The notes under the pieces were generated by a model. The model was not told the origin of the DNA. It searched no databases and was given only the letters and a program-made list of their open reading frames with translations. Below are positions 54,869 through 62,702 of a stretch of DNA of 64,000 bases, in pieces (the stretch's first letter is position 1; every line of letters starts with the position of its first letter). Position numbers and translations under genes: made by a program. The stretch comes from Acidimicrobiales bacterium (GTDB lineage: Bacteria > Actinomycetota > Acidimicrobiia > Acidimicrobiales > Poriferisodalaceae): positions 36,799-100,798 of the forward strand of contig JASLTG010000010.1 of the NCBI GenBank assembly GCA_030743005.1, in the 5' to 3' direction.

Positions 54869-55353
54869 TTTCGGCTGAGCTGCGAGCGGAGGTAGAGGAC
54901 TTTTTGTACCGCGAAGCTCGATTCGCGGACGAGTTCTCGCTCGAGGAATGGGAAGCGTTGCTGACCGATGACTTCCACTACTGGGTTCCAGCAGGCCGAC
55001 TTGAAGGCGACCCTTCCAAGCAATTGGCTTATTTGAATGACAATCGGGCTCGAGTCGCGACACGAATACGGCAGCTCCAAACCGGGAAACGCCTTTCTCA
55101 ACTACCAAACTCACCTATGCGCCGAGTGATTTCAAACATTGAAATAGAACCGAGAAATGATGAAGGGATCTCGGTTGTGGCGAACTTCGTCATATACGAG
55201 TTAGCGGCTCAGTCGAGTGGTGAGCTTCGTGTGTGGCCTGGCCAAGCCCAATACCGACTTGAACGAATCGCAGGGAACCTGCGAATGTCAGCGAAATGGA
55301 TCGAACTTGTCACAGCGCACGCAGGGCAAAGGAACTTGACTTTCCTGATCTAA
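54865..55353 (+). CDS. Ring-hydroxylating dioxygenase, beta subunit
   Basis: A 162-residue NTF2-like fold protein from TTG 54865, overlapping the alpha stop. Seen are the typical beginning VEDFLYREARFADEFSLEEWEALLTDDFHYWVPAG and the arrangement RVATRIRQLQTG followed by PMRRVISNIEI. It is expected to form a3b3 hexamers with the alpha subunit and to have a structural role. The beta subunit substitutes no catalytic residue. Confidence 0.92.
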   Translation: MISAELRAEVEDFLYREARFADEFSLEEWEALLTDDFHYWVPAGRLEGDPSKQLAYLNDNRARVATRIRQLQTGKRLSQLPNSPMRRVISNIEIEPRNDEGISVVANFVIYELAAQSSGELRVWPGQAQYRLERIAGNLRMSAKWIELVTAHAGQRNLTFLI

Positions 55354-55381
55354 CAGAGTTGATACAACGCCCAATGGAGGG

Positions 55382-55834
55382 TCATGAAGTGGGGTGGTTG
55401 CCAATGATTCGCGTAGGGGTAACAAGAACAGCTGCCCTGCGACTTCGAATCATTTCTGAGTCGTACTCCTCGAAGTCGTCATGGCTTCCCCCTGCCGCCT
55501 GGTAAATCTCGCGCAGCAATAGTCGCAGCGCTTCTGCATCTATCGACGCTGCTTCGTCGTCTGGTCCGATGAGGTCAGCTTTTCCAGTGACGGCGACCCA
55601 GTTCCATCCTCTTCGAATGGAAATTGTGACTTCTGACCCTCGCCTAACATGTTTGAGGCGAGCGGCCTTACCCATCGAAACTAAGGCAACACATTCGTGA
55701 CCCGTCAAGGGATGGGAGATGATGCCGCAATTTGCAATGCTTGAAAGGACTCGGCCGTCTTCTTGGACCGTGCTTATCGTAGCGAGCCCAGTTTCATCAG
55801 CGAGGAATCGGCGTACGTCGTTGAGTTGGGTCAT
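55382..55834 (-). CDS. Pyridoxamine-phosphate oxidase-like split-barrel flavin protein
   Basis: A 150-residue split-barrel protein: ETGLATISTVQEDGRVLSSIANCGII at the start, VALVSMGKAARLKHVRRGSEVTISI and the WNWVAVTGKADLIG core with VLVTPTRIIG. This is the PNPOx-like FMN/F420 group (F420-dependent reductases of FDOR type are abundant in actinobacteria). It probably uses F420H2 or FMN to reduce an unknown substrate. It converges on the dioxygenase beta gene. Confidence 0.85.
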   Translation of the reverse strand: MTQLNDVRRFLADETGLATISTVQEDGRVLSSIANCGIISHPLTGHECVALVSMGKAARLKHVRRGSEVTISIRRGWNWVAVTGKADLIGPDDEAASIDAEALRLLLREIYQAAGGSHDDFEEYDSEMIRSRRAAVLVTPTRIIGNHPTS

Positions 55835-55923
55835 TGAGGCTCCAAAGTTCAGGCATGTTAAACAGAATTGTAGTTAGGAGTGGATAAACACTCGTCGTGT
55901 CAAGATCTTAGGTAAGTGCTTTA
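55835..55923. other. Intergenic stretch upstream of the PNPOx-like gene
   Basis: Part of a roughly 340-base spacer (55835-56177) between the PNPOx-like gene and the MBL-fold gene. It is more AT-rich than its surroundings. No clear promoter hexamers, operator or RNA structure was seen. The next part (55924-56091) may hold a small membrane-protein gene, and 56092-56177 shows nothing beyond a weak CTCAG/CTGAG inverted repeat. Confidence 0.4.
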
Positions 55924-56091
55924 ATGCTTTACGTCAAGAGTGTCTCATGTTTGCGCGCATGGTCGAAGGCTCGAGATTTTGCCCGACTCAGAAAGAAGCT
56001 GCTAATGGATGGAAGCGTGGCTTTCTTTGCGATAGTGGTCGCTGTCACCGCAGCCGGTGTTTGGAAGCTCAAATTACTGAAAAAACTGTGA
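55924..56091 (+). CDS. Possible small single-pass membrane protein (55 aa)
   Basis: An ATG at 55924 opens a 55-codon frame ending at TGA 56089-56091. The first half is basic (CLRAWSKARDFARLRKKL), the second half is one hydrophobic helix (VAFFAIVVAVTAAGVW) with a Lys-rich end, giving a Cys-in or positive-inside type membrane anchor. An AGGTAA-like ribosome-binding site is nearby. It is not recognisable as a family and could be chance; an internal ATG at 56005 would give only 28 residues. Confidence 0.4.
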   Translation: MLYVKSVSCLRAWSKARDFARLRKKLLMDGSVAFFAIVVAVTAAGVWKLKLLKKL

Positions 56092-56177
56092 CCTTTCTCA
56101 GTCTCTTACAGGCCTGAGGTCAAATCTTTGAACAGAGTTTGGTGTCGATATCGCTTTCTCTCTGGCAACATAAGGCT

Positions 56178-56999
56178 ATGGAAATCGTTCTCACAGGAAC
56201 CGGCAGTCCGCTGCCTGATGCCAATCGTGCGGGGCCGTCCACTCTCGTCAAAGTGGACAACTGTCACGTACTCGTTGATGCAGGTCGCGGGGTAGTGATG
56301 AGAATGGCCGGAGCTGGCTCATTACCAATCTTTTTGCGTGCCGTTCTTCTGACACACCTCCATAGCGACCATATCTGTGACTTGAACGATGTGATCACGA
56401 CCCATTGGGTGATGAGTCAAGGCAACGCGACACTTCCAATTTACGGCCCCCCAGGAACCCTGGAGTTCGTGAACCGGCAAATGCATGCCTTAGAGGCAGA
56501 CATCAGCTACCGCATCGAACACCACGAAGAACTCACAAACGGCCCAAGAGTAGAAGTCGCCGAACTTACCCCAGGAGAACAATTCACACTTGATGACTTG
56601 TCAATCAGAACTGCAGCAACGGAACACGCCCCCGTTAAACCAACGTTGGGTTACCGCATAGAGCACAACGACGTGGCGGTAGCGCTAGTTGGAGACACAG
56701 TTCCCTGTGAAGGCGTTGACGAACTAGCCAGAGAAGCTGACGCATACGTCCAGACTGTGATTCGCAGCGATCTTGTCGGTTTGAGCCCGAATTCTATGAT
56801 GCTCGACATCCTGGATTACCACTCAGATGTAGAACAAGCAGCCCAAACCGCAGCGCGGGCTAACGTCAAACGCCTTGTGCTTACTCACATGGTGCCCGCA
56901 CCGACCGAAGATCAATACTCTGAGTGGATCGCTAAAGCTCAAGAACACTTCGATGGTGAAGTAGTGATTGGCGATGATCTCACAACTATTTCGCTTTAA
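56178..56999 (+). CDS. Metallo-beta-lactamase-fold hydrolase (RNase Z-like)
   Basis: A protein of about 273 residues from ATG 56178 (open frame from 56139). The metal motif HxHxDH is THLHSDHICDL (His60, His62, Asp64, His65). Beginning LTGTGSPLPDANRAGPSTLV matches RNase Z/arylsulfatase-type hydrolases, and the end VLTHMVPAP is also typical. Substrate could be tRNA 3' ends or a small ester; the neighbour sulfatase gene suggests a catabolic hydrolase rather than tRNA processing. It is nine bases before the sulfatase gene on the same strand, so they are probably co-transcribed. Confidence 0.85.
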   Translation: MEIVLTGTGSPLPDANRAGPSTLVKVDNCHVLVDAGRGVVMRMAGAGSLPIFLRAVLLTHLHSDHICDLNDVITTHWVMSQGNATLPIYGPPGTLEFVNRQMHALEADISYRIEHHEELTNGPRVEVAELTPGEQFTLDDLSIRTAATEHAPVKPTLGYRIEHNDVAVALVGDTVPCEGVDELAREADAYVQTVIRSDLVGLSPNSMMLDILDYHSDVEQAAQTAARANVKRLVLTHMVPAPTEDQYSEWIAKAQEHFDGEVVIGDDLTTISL

Positions 57000-57007
57000 A
57001 GGACATC

Positions 57008-59287
57008 GTGACGACACACCATTTACCCAAGTTTGAAGGGCGAATCGGGAGCACCCTAGAAGACTCCCAGCCCCATTTTCCCTCTCGGCCTCACCCTGGC
57101 AATGAGGCACCAAATGTCGTGATCATTTTGGTTGACGACACAGGCTTCTCCCAATTGGGGTGCTACGGCTCCGATATAGATACCAACCACTTGGATGCTT
57201 TGGCCGCCGGGGGTCTTCAGTTCACGAATTTTCATGTGACGCCGCTGTGTTCGCCAACTCGTGCTTCACTGCTAACTGGTCGATCGCAGCACAGCGTAGG
57301 AATGAGATCGGTTTCGAATCATCAAACCGGATTCCCGCATCAACTCGGCCACATAACGAACCACGCGGCAACAATTGCCGAAGTACTCCAGTCTGAGGGA
57401 TATGCAACCTTTTGCGCCGGAAAGTGGCATCTTGCCCCCACTAATGACATATCTGCTGCCGGACCCTTTGACCAATGGCCATTGGCTAGAGGGTTTGATC
57501 GCTTTTACGGATTTCTTGAAGGTGAAACAGACCAGTTCCACCCCGAACTGGTTGCAGATAACCATCGCATCGAAGCCCCAAGCGGTCCCGAAGATGGTTA
57601 TCACCTAAGTGAAGACTTAGTTGAGCAACTCTTAAGAATGATTAACGACAGTAAAGGAGTGCGGTCGGATCGACCATTCTTTGCCTACCTGCCTTTTGGG
57701 GCTACTCACTCGCCCCACCAAGCACCCGAAGCCTATTTGCAAAAATATCGAGGGCGTTACGATCAAGGATGGGACATTACCCGAGAAGACTGGTACCGCA
57801 GGCAACTAGAACTCGGTATCACTTCTGAACAGACGCAACTAGCGCCACGCAACCACGGCGTTGAAGCTTGGGATGACCTTCCTGAAACGCACCAGGCTCT
57901 TGCGTGCAGACTCCAAGAGGCCTTCGCAGCGTTCCTGGATCACACGGATGACCAAATTGGGCGCTTCATCAACGGGCTAAAAGAAATGGATGAGCTAGAT
58001 AACACCATTTTGGTCTTCTTAGCTGACAATGGTGCCTCCCAAGAAGGTGGCCCCTACGGAGTCATGCACGAGATGAAGTTCTTTAACGGTGTATTTGACT
58101 CACCAGATGATCTCATCAGCCAAATTGACGACATTGGCGGCCCTCATAGCCATTGCAACTATCCATGGGGTTGGGCTCAATGCGGCAACACTCCATTCAA
58201 GTGGTACAAGCAAAACACCCACGAAGGCGGAGTGCACGTCCCGATGATCATCCATTGGCCGGCAGGAATCGACGAAGAGCAGAACGGATCGCTTCGCCAC
58301 CAATTTGTGAACGTGTCAGATATCGTCCCGACGCTCTATGAGTTGCTTTCGGTAACTGCACCAGAGAACTACCGAGGTTACGAGCAACTACCAGTCACAG
58401 GGTCTTCTTTCACGTCGACCCTGAACGCGCCTGACGCTCCAGCAACCAACAGGCTTCAGTACTTTGAACAGTTCGGTTCCCGGGCCCTAGTGGCGGAAGA
58501 AGCGGGCGTGTACTGGAAAGCAGTTACGCGCCATAGGAAAGGACAACCCTTCGAGGAAGATCGATGGGAACTCTACGACCTATCAGCAGATGCGTCAGAA
58601 TGCGTAGATCTCGCCGAGAGCGAACCAGAAAAACTACAAGAATTGATTGACATCTGGTGGGAACAAGCGGAGCTAAACGGAGTCCTTCCACTAGATGACC
58701 GCACTATCGAACTTTTCGGGTCACGACTAGATGATCACTCACCGCATCCCACGCATCGTAAGTATCGGTACCGCCCACCAATGTCTTCCATCCCAGCGCA
58801 GGCTTCCCCCTCACCGTCAGGGCGGTCCTGGCATCTCAACGCGCTTCTTGAATGCGACAACACCGATGAGGGTGTGATCTACGCCCGAGGGAACGAAAAT
58901 GCAGGGATAACTGTTTTCGTTCAAAATTCGCGTTTAGTCGTTGATTACAACGCGTTCAATGAGCACTCGGTACTGGAATCGGAAATTGAGCTGTCATCTG
59001 GCTCGAATGATCTAGATGTTCGGGTCACGCGGCAGAGTAAATCCACAGGCCAAATCGAAATCTCAGTAAATGGAACTCCATCTGGATCAATTGAACTTCC
59101 ATTTTTGATGGGAATGATTAGTTCGATCGGGGCCAGCGTAGGAAGAGATACGGGATCTCCTGTGTCTCCGCGCTATGAGAGCCCTTTTGAATTCACAGGC
59201 GATCTTCGAGAAGTCACTATTCAATTGGGCTTGCGGACACAACAAGAAGATGAAGTGAACGGCAAAGCTGAAATGTCACGTCAGTGA
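57008..59287 (+). CDS. Arylsulfatase-type sulfatase
   Basis: A 759-residue type I sulfatase that hydrolyses sulfate esters. NVVIILVDDTGFSQLGCYG holds metal-binding Asp43/Asp44; Cys81 in CSPTRASLLTGR is the residue converted to formylglycine; GKWHL, LADNGASQEGG and THEGGVHVPMI are further active-site motifs. The C-terminal 200 residues form an extra sheet/lectin-like domain. There is no clear signal peptide, so it is probably cytoplasmic or unusually exported. Maturation needs a formylglycine-generating enzyme, not seen here. The stop overlaps the MttB-like gene. Confidence 0.93.
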   Translation: MTTHHLPKFEGRIGSTLEDSQPHFPSRPHPGNEAPNVVIILVDDTGFSQLGCYGSDIDTNHLDALAAGGLQFTNFHVTPLCSPTRASLLTGRSQHSVGMRSVSNHQTGFPHQLGHITNHAATIAEVLQSEGYATFCAGKWHLAPTNDISAAGPFDQWPLARGFDRFYGFLEGETDQFHPELVADNHRIEAPSGPEDGYHLSEDLVEQLLRMINDSKGVRSDRPFFAYLPFGATHSPHQAPEAYLQKYRGRYDQGWDITREDWYRRQLELGITSEQTQLAPRNHGVEAWDDLPETHQALACRLQEAFAAFLDHTDDQIGRFINGLKEMDELDNTILVFLADNGASQEGGPYGVMHEMKFFNGVFDSPDDLISQIDDIGGPHSHCNYPWGWAQCGNTPFKWYKQNTHEGGVHVPMIIHWPAGIDEEQNGSLRHQFVNVSDIVPTLYELLSVTAPENYRGYEQLPVTGSSFTSTLNAPDAPATNRLQYFEQFGSRALVAEEAGVYWKAVTRHRKGQPFEEDRWELYDLSADASECVDLAESEPEKLQELIDIWWEQAELNGVLPLDDRTIELFGSRLDDHSPHPTHRKYRYRPPMSSIPAQASPSPSGRSWHLNALLECDNTDEGVIYARGNENAGITVFVQNSRLVVDYNAFNEHSVLESEIELSSGSNDLDVRVTRQSKSTGQIEISVNGTPSGSIELPFLMGMISSIGASVGRDTGSPVSPRYESPFEFTGDLREVTIQLGLRTQQEDEVNGKAEMSRQ

Positions 59288-60792
59288 CGAGAAGAACTGG
59301 TCGGCGTCCTTCGGCTGCTCAGCTACGTCGCGACGCTTCGAAGGGTTCTGCAGCAGGCGGCATAGAGGGTGGACGCTTCCAGCCACTCTCAAAACAGCAA
59401 ACGACAGAAATTATTGACAGTGCATACGGATTGTTAGAAAACACTGGGCTCAGTGAAGCTCCGGACTTCGTCACCGAACGTGTTTGTGACGCTGGAGGCA
59501 GAATTCACCAGAATCGACTGCTTTTCCCTCGCGAACTTGTTGAGGCACTCATACACCAAGCACCGTCAGGGTTCACGCTTTATGGGCGACAAGAAATACA
59601 CGACCTTGACCTCTCTGGACATCGGGTGCACCTTGGAACAGGTGGCGCCGCTCCGATGATCCTCGACGCCGAAACTGGACAGTACCGGCGCTCCACGTTG
59701 AAGGATCTTTATGAAGCGGCGAGGTTGGTTGACTCGTTACAACACATCCATTTTCTAAGCCGTCCTCTAGTGGCGGGTGATATGCCTGACGAGTTAGCCC
59801 TCGATGTGAATACGGCATACGCATGTTTGGCAGCCACAACCAAACACGTGGCGACTAGCGCCAGCAATGGTTCGACGGCACAACAAGTTGCCAACCTTTG
59901 TTTTGAGGTAGCTGGGGCAGCAGAGTTGTTCCAGCAGCGACCCTTTCTGTCTCTCAACGTGAATCACGTAGTTCCACCGATGCGGATGAGCGAAGATGCG
60001 ATGGAAGTTCTTCAGGTAGCAGCGGAAAACGGGTTACCTGCGCATTGCAATGTTTTTGCGCAAGTAGGGGCCTCGACACCGGTGAATTTTGCTGCTGCCA
60101 TAGCCCAGACCCTTGCAGAAGCTCTTGCAGGAATGGTGTTTAGCTGGATCATAAATCCAGAGGCAAAAGTAATCTGTGGACCCAAACCCATGATTGTTGA
60201 TCTGAGAACCGGGGCTATGAGTGGAGGGGGCGGGGAACAAGCTGTGGTTATGGCAGCTGCAGCGCAGGTTGCAAGATCGTTAGGGTTGCCAAATGTTTCA
60301 ATTGCTGGAGCTAGCGACTCGAAAACTCCCGATATCCAGAGTGGAGCAGAAAAGGCGTTAGCTGTGACACTGGCAGCGCAAGCAGGTAGCAACTTGGTGA
60401 CACAAGCATGCGGAATGCATGCGGGTCTCATGGGAGTCTCTCTAGAAAGTTACGTTTTGGACAACGACATGCTCGGAAGTGTCATGAGTTCCCTACAGCC
60501 CTTTGACACTGACGACATGCAGATGGAAGCTGTTCATGTCGCGGTCACTGAAGGAGATGGTCACTTTCTGGGCGACGAGGCAACGTTGGAGCGGATGAAT
60601 TCTGACTTCGTGTACCCAGAGATAGCTAACCGAACAGATTTTCAGACTTGGCAAGAACAGAATCAGCCGCAGCAGATTGATATAGCGCGGGATGAAGTTA
60701 ACAAGGTGTTAGCCAAAGATCCGGTCTCGTTGATTCCGCCGGAGGTGGATCAACAAATCCGAACGAAGTTCGATATCAGGCTTGAGTGTTGA
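59284..60792 (+). CDS. Trimethylamine methyltransferase (MttB) family protein, non-pyrrolysine
   Basis: A 502-residue barrel protein of COG5598: RVHLGTGGAAPMILDAETG, HFLSRPLVAGDMPDELALD, LSLNVNHVVPPMRMSEDAM, PVNFAAAIAQTLAEALAG and the Gly-rich GAMSGGGGEQAVV. No in-frame amber codon occurs, so it is the non-pyrrolysine type; known members demethylate glycine betaine, proline betaine or carnitine to a corrinoid protein. The start GTG 59284 overlaps the sulfatase stop (GTGA), implying tight co-expression. No corrinoid or RamA-like reductase gene is in the window. Confidence 0.9.
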   Translation: MTRRTGRRPSAAQLRRDASKGSAAGGIEGGRFQPLSKQQTTEIIDSAYGLLENTGLSEAPDFVTERVCDAGGRIHQNRLLFPRELVEALIHQAPSGFTLYGRQEIHDLDLSGHRVHLGTGGAAPMILDAETGQYRRSTLKDLYEAARLVDSLQHIHFLSRPLVAGDMPDELALDVNTAYACLAATTKHVATSASNGSTAQQVANLCFEVAGAAELFQQRPFLSLNVNHVVPPMRMSEDAMEVLQVAAENGLPAHCNVFAQVGASTPVNFAAAIAQTLAEALAGMVFSWIINPEAKVICGPKPMIVDLRTGAMSGGGGEQAVVMAAAAQVARSLGLPNVSIAGASDSKTPDIQSGAEKALAVTLAAQAGSNLVTQACGMHAGLMGVSLESYVLDNDMLGSVMSSLQPFDTDDMQMEAVHVAVTEGDGHFLGDEATLERMNSDFVYPEIANRTDFQTWQEQNQPQQIDIARDEVNKVLAKDPVSLIPPEVDQQIRTKFDIRLEC

Positions 60793-60816
60793 TTGCGAGG
60801 TTGACAGTCAAACGAT

Positions 60817-62649
60817 TTAGGAGATGTCAGCGCCTTGCATTTGGCCGTCTTCTCTCCATTCGCTCAAAATTCGATGGAATCGAATTGGGCCCGCCCCATA
60901 GCTCGTGGTGAAGAAACCATCAGGGTTTCCCACCTTGCCTTCGTTGTTGTAATAGCCCGGTGTGCATTCGGCGCGGAAGCGTTCCCCAAGTTTCGATTTA
61001 TCTTGAATTTCATCCACCCACATCTGCTCACCTTCGGCAGTGGCCTCAATGGTCGTACCGTCTTGGTCACGTACTTGGGAGATCATGTAAGAGATGTGCA
61101 TTGCCTGTTCGTTGAGTGCTTGGGGGACGTTGACGGTGACTGCCGTGTGAGTGAAGCCCAGAAAAAAACAGTTAGGAAAGTCGGTGGTTTGCATGCCGTG
61201 CAAGGTGCGAGGCCCGTTTTCCCACTTTTCACTTAGAGTTTGCCCGTTGCGCCCGATGATGTCGTAGCCAGCGCGGCGGGTGTATCCAGTGCCAACTTCG
61301 AACCCAGTGGCGAAGACGATGCAATCAACTTCATGTTCGACACCATTGGCTACGACCCCTTTGGCAGTGATGCGTTCAACACCTTTACCTTGAGTATCGA
61401 CCAAGGTCACGTTGGGCAAGTTGAATGTCGGAAGGTATTCGTCGTGAAAGCAAGGTCGCTTACAAAACTGCCGGTACCAGGGCTTCAGAGCCTCTGCTGT
61501 AGCGGGGTCTTCGACCACGTCATCGACACGGTTTCTGATGGAGTTCATCTTTTGATAGTCAGCCATCTGCATCAGATGGCCCTTCTCTCGACCGGTGATT
61601 CGGCGCCCGAGCTTGCGGCCAGCCAACTTGGCAGCAGTGCCAGTCAGGTTTCTGAAGATGTCAGTCCAGCCGTCAGATACAAGGTCTTCATCTTGATCGC
61701 CGCCCGCGACAAGGGTGTTGAAGTTATCCATCCGTCGGTATTGCCAGCCGCTTTCAAGTGAGGCTGCCCATTCTGGGTCTGTTTCGCGATTATTTCGATA
61801 GTCGATCGACGATGGGGTTCGTTGGAACACGTAGAGATGTTCGGAGGACTCCCCAAGATGAGGGATGCATTGGATAGCAGTAGCGCCCGTCCCGATAATG
61901 GCGACTTTCTTTTCGTTCAAACCATGTAGATTGCCGCCGTTATCTCCACCGGTGTACTCATAGTCCCAGCGGCTGGTATGAAAAGTGTGCCCTTCGAAAG
62001 AAGAGATACCCGATATGCCAGGAAGTTTCGGACGGTTCAAAGGCCCATTGGCCATTGCTACGAACTGGGCCCGCATTTTGTCACCGCGATCGGTTTCGAT
62101 GATCCATCGGGAAGTGTCTTCATCCCAACTTAATTTGGTGACTGAGGTACTGAAACAAGCATTCTCGTAGAGACCGTAGTGGTGGCCGATGTTTTGGGTA
62201 TGTTCCATGATCTCGGGCGCGAACGAATACTTGTGTTTGGGCATGTAGTCGAGCTCTTCGAGCATCGGTAAATAGCAGTAACTCTCAACGTCGCACATGG
62301 CCCCGGGGTAACGGTTCCAGTACCAAGTGCCGCCGAAGTCTCCGCCACGTTCAATGACGCGTATATCGGTGAAGCCTGCTTCGCGGAGTCTGCCGCCCAT
62401 CAGGAGTCCGCCGAAGCCTCCGCCGATAATGGCGATTTCGACTTCATCGAAGAGTGGCTCGCGTTCCACTGTCTTTTCGTAGGGGTCATCTAGGTATTTG
62501 GCGAATTCCCCGGTTGCCTCGACGTACTGCTCGTTGTGGTCGCCTCGTACACGCTTATCACGCTCCGAGAGGTACTTTGCGTGCAATTCTTCTGGGTCGA
62601 AATCGATATCCCCTAATACTGCTGTCACTGCTTCGCGCATCTCGTCCAT
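60817..62649 (-). CDS. Flavin-containing (Baeyer-Villiger-type) monooxygenase
   Basis: A 610-residue FAD/NADPH enzyme. FAD motif IAIIGGGFGGLLMGGRLREAG near residue 75, fingerprint FEGHTFHTSRWD (F-x-G-x3-H-x3-W-D) of type I BVMOs, and second nucleotide motif VAIIGTGATAIQCIPHLG. The typical VFATGFEVGTGY follows. It has an N-terminal helical extension of about 65 residues, as in steroid or cyclohexanone/phenylacetone-type BVMOs. Convergent with the MttB-like gene. It would insert oxygen into ketones to make esters; substrate unknown. Confidence 0.93.
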   Translation of the reverse strand: MDEMREAVTAVLGDIDFDPEELHAKYLSERDKRVRGDHNEQYVEATGEFAKYLDDPYEKTVEREPLFDEVEIAIIGGGFGGLLMGGRLREAGFTDIRVIERGGDFGGTWYWNRYPGAMCDVESYCYLPMLEELDYMPKHKYSFAPEIMEHTQNIGHHYGLYENACFSTSVTKLSWDEDTSRWIIETDRGDKMRAQFVAMANGPLNRPKLPGISGISSFEGHTFHTSRWDYEYTGGDNGGNLHGLNEKKVAIIGTGATAIQCIPHLGESSEHLYVFQRTPSSIDYRNNRETDPEWAASLESGWQYRRMDNFNTLVAGGDQDEDLVSDGWTDIFRNLTGTAAKLAGRKLGRRITGREKGHLMQMADYQKMNSIRNRVDDVVEDPATAEALKPWYRQFCKRPCFHDEYLPTFNLPNVTLVDTQGKGVERITAKGVVANGVEHEVDCIVFATGFEVGTGYTRRAGYDIIGRNGQTLSEKWENGPRTLHGMQTTDFPNCFFLGFTHTAVTVNVPQALNEQAMHISYMISQVRDQDGTTIEATAEGEQMWVDEIQDKSKLGERFRAECTPGYYNNEGKVGNPDGFFTTSYGAGPIRFHRILSEWREDGQMQGADIS

Positions 62650-62702
62650 GCTCTGACCTTACAGCGAAAATCTAAGGTGTGTTAGTAAAAGAGCGCTAGA
62701 AG

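Noticed and set aside
59284..60792. Pyrrolysine use in the MttB-like gene
   Set aside because: The frame has no in-frame TAG over its full 502 codons, so it is the non-Pyl type.
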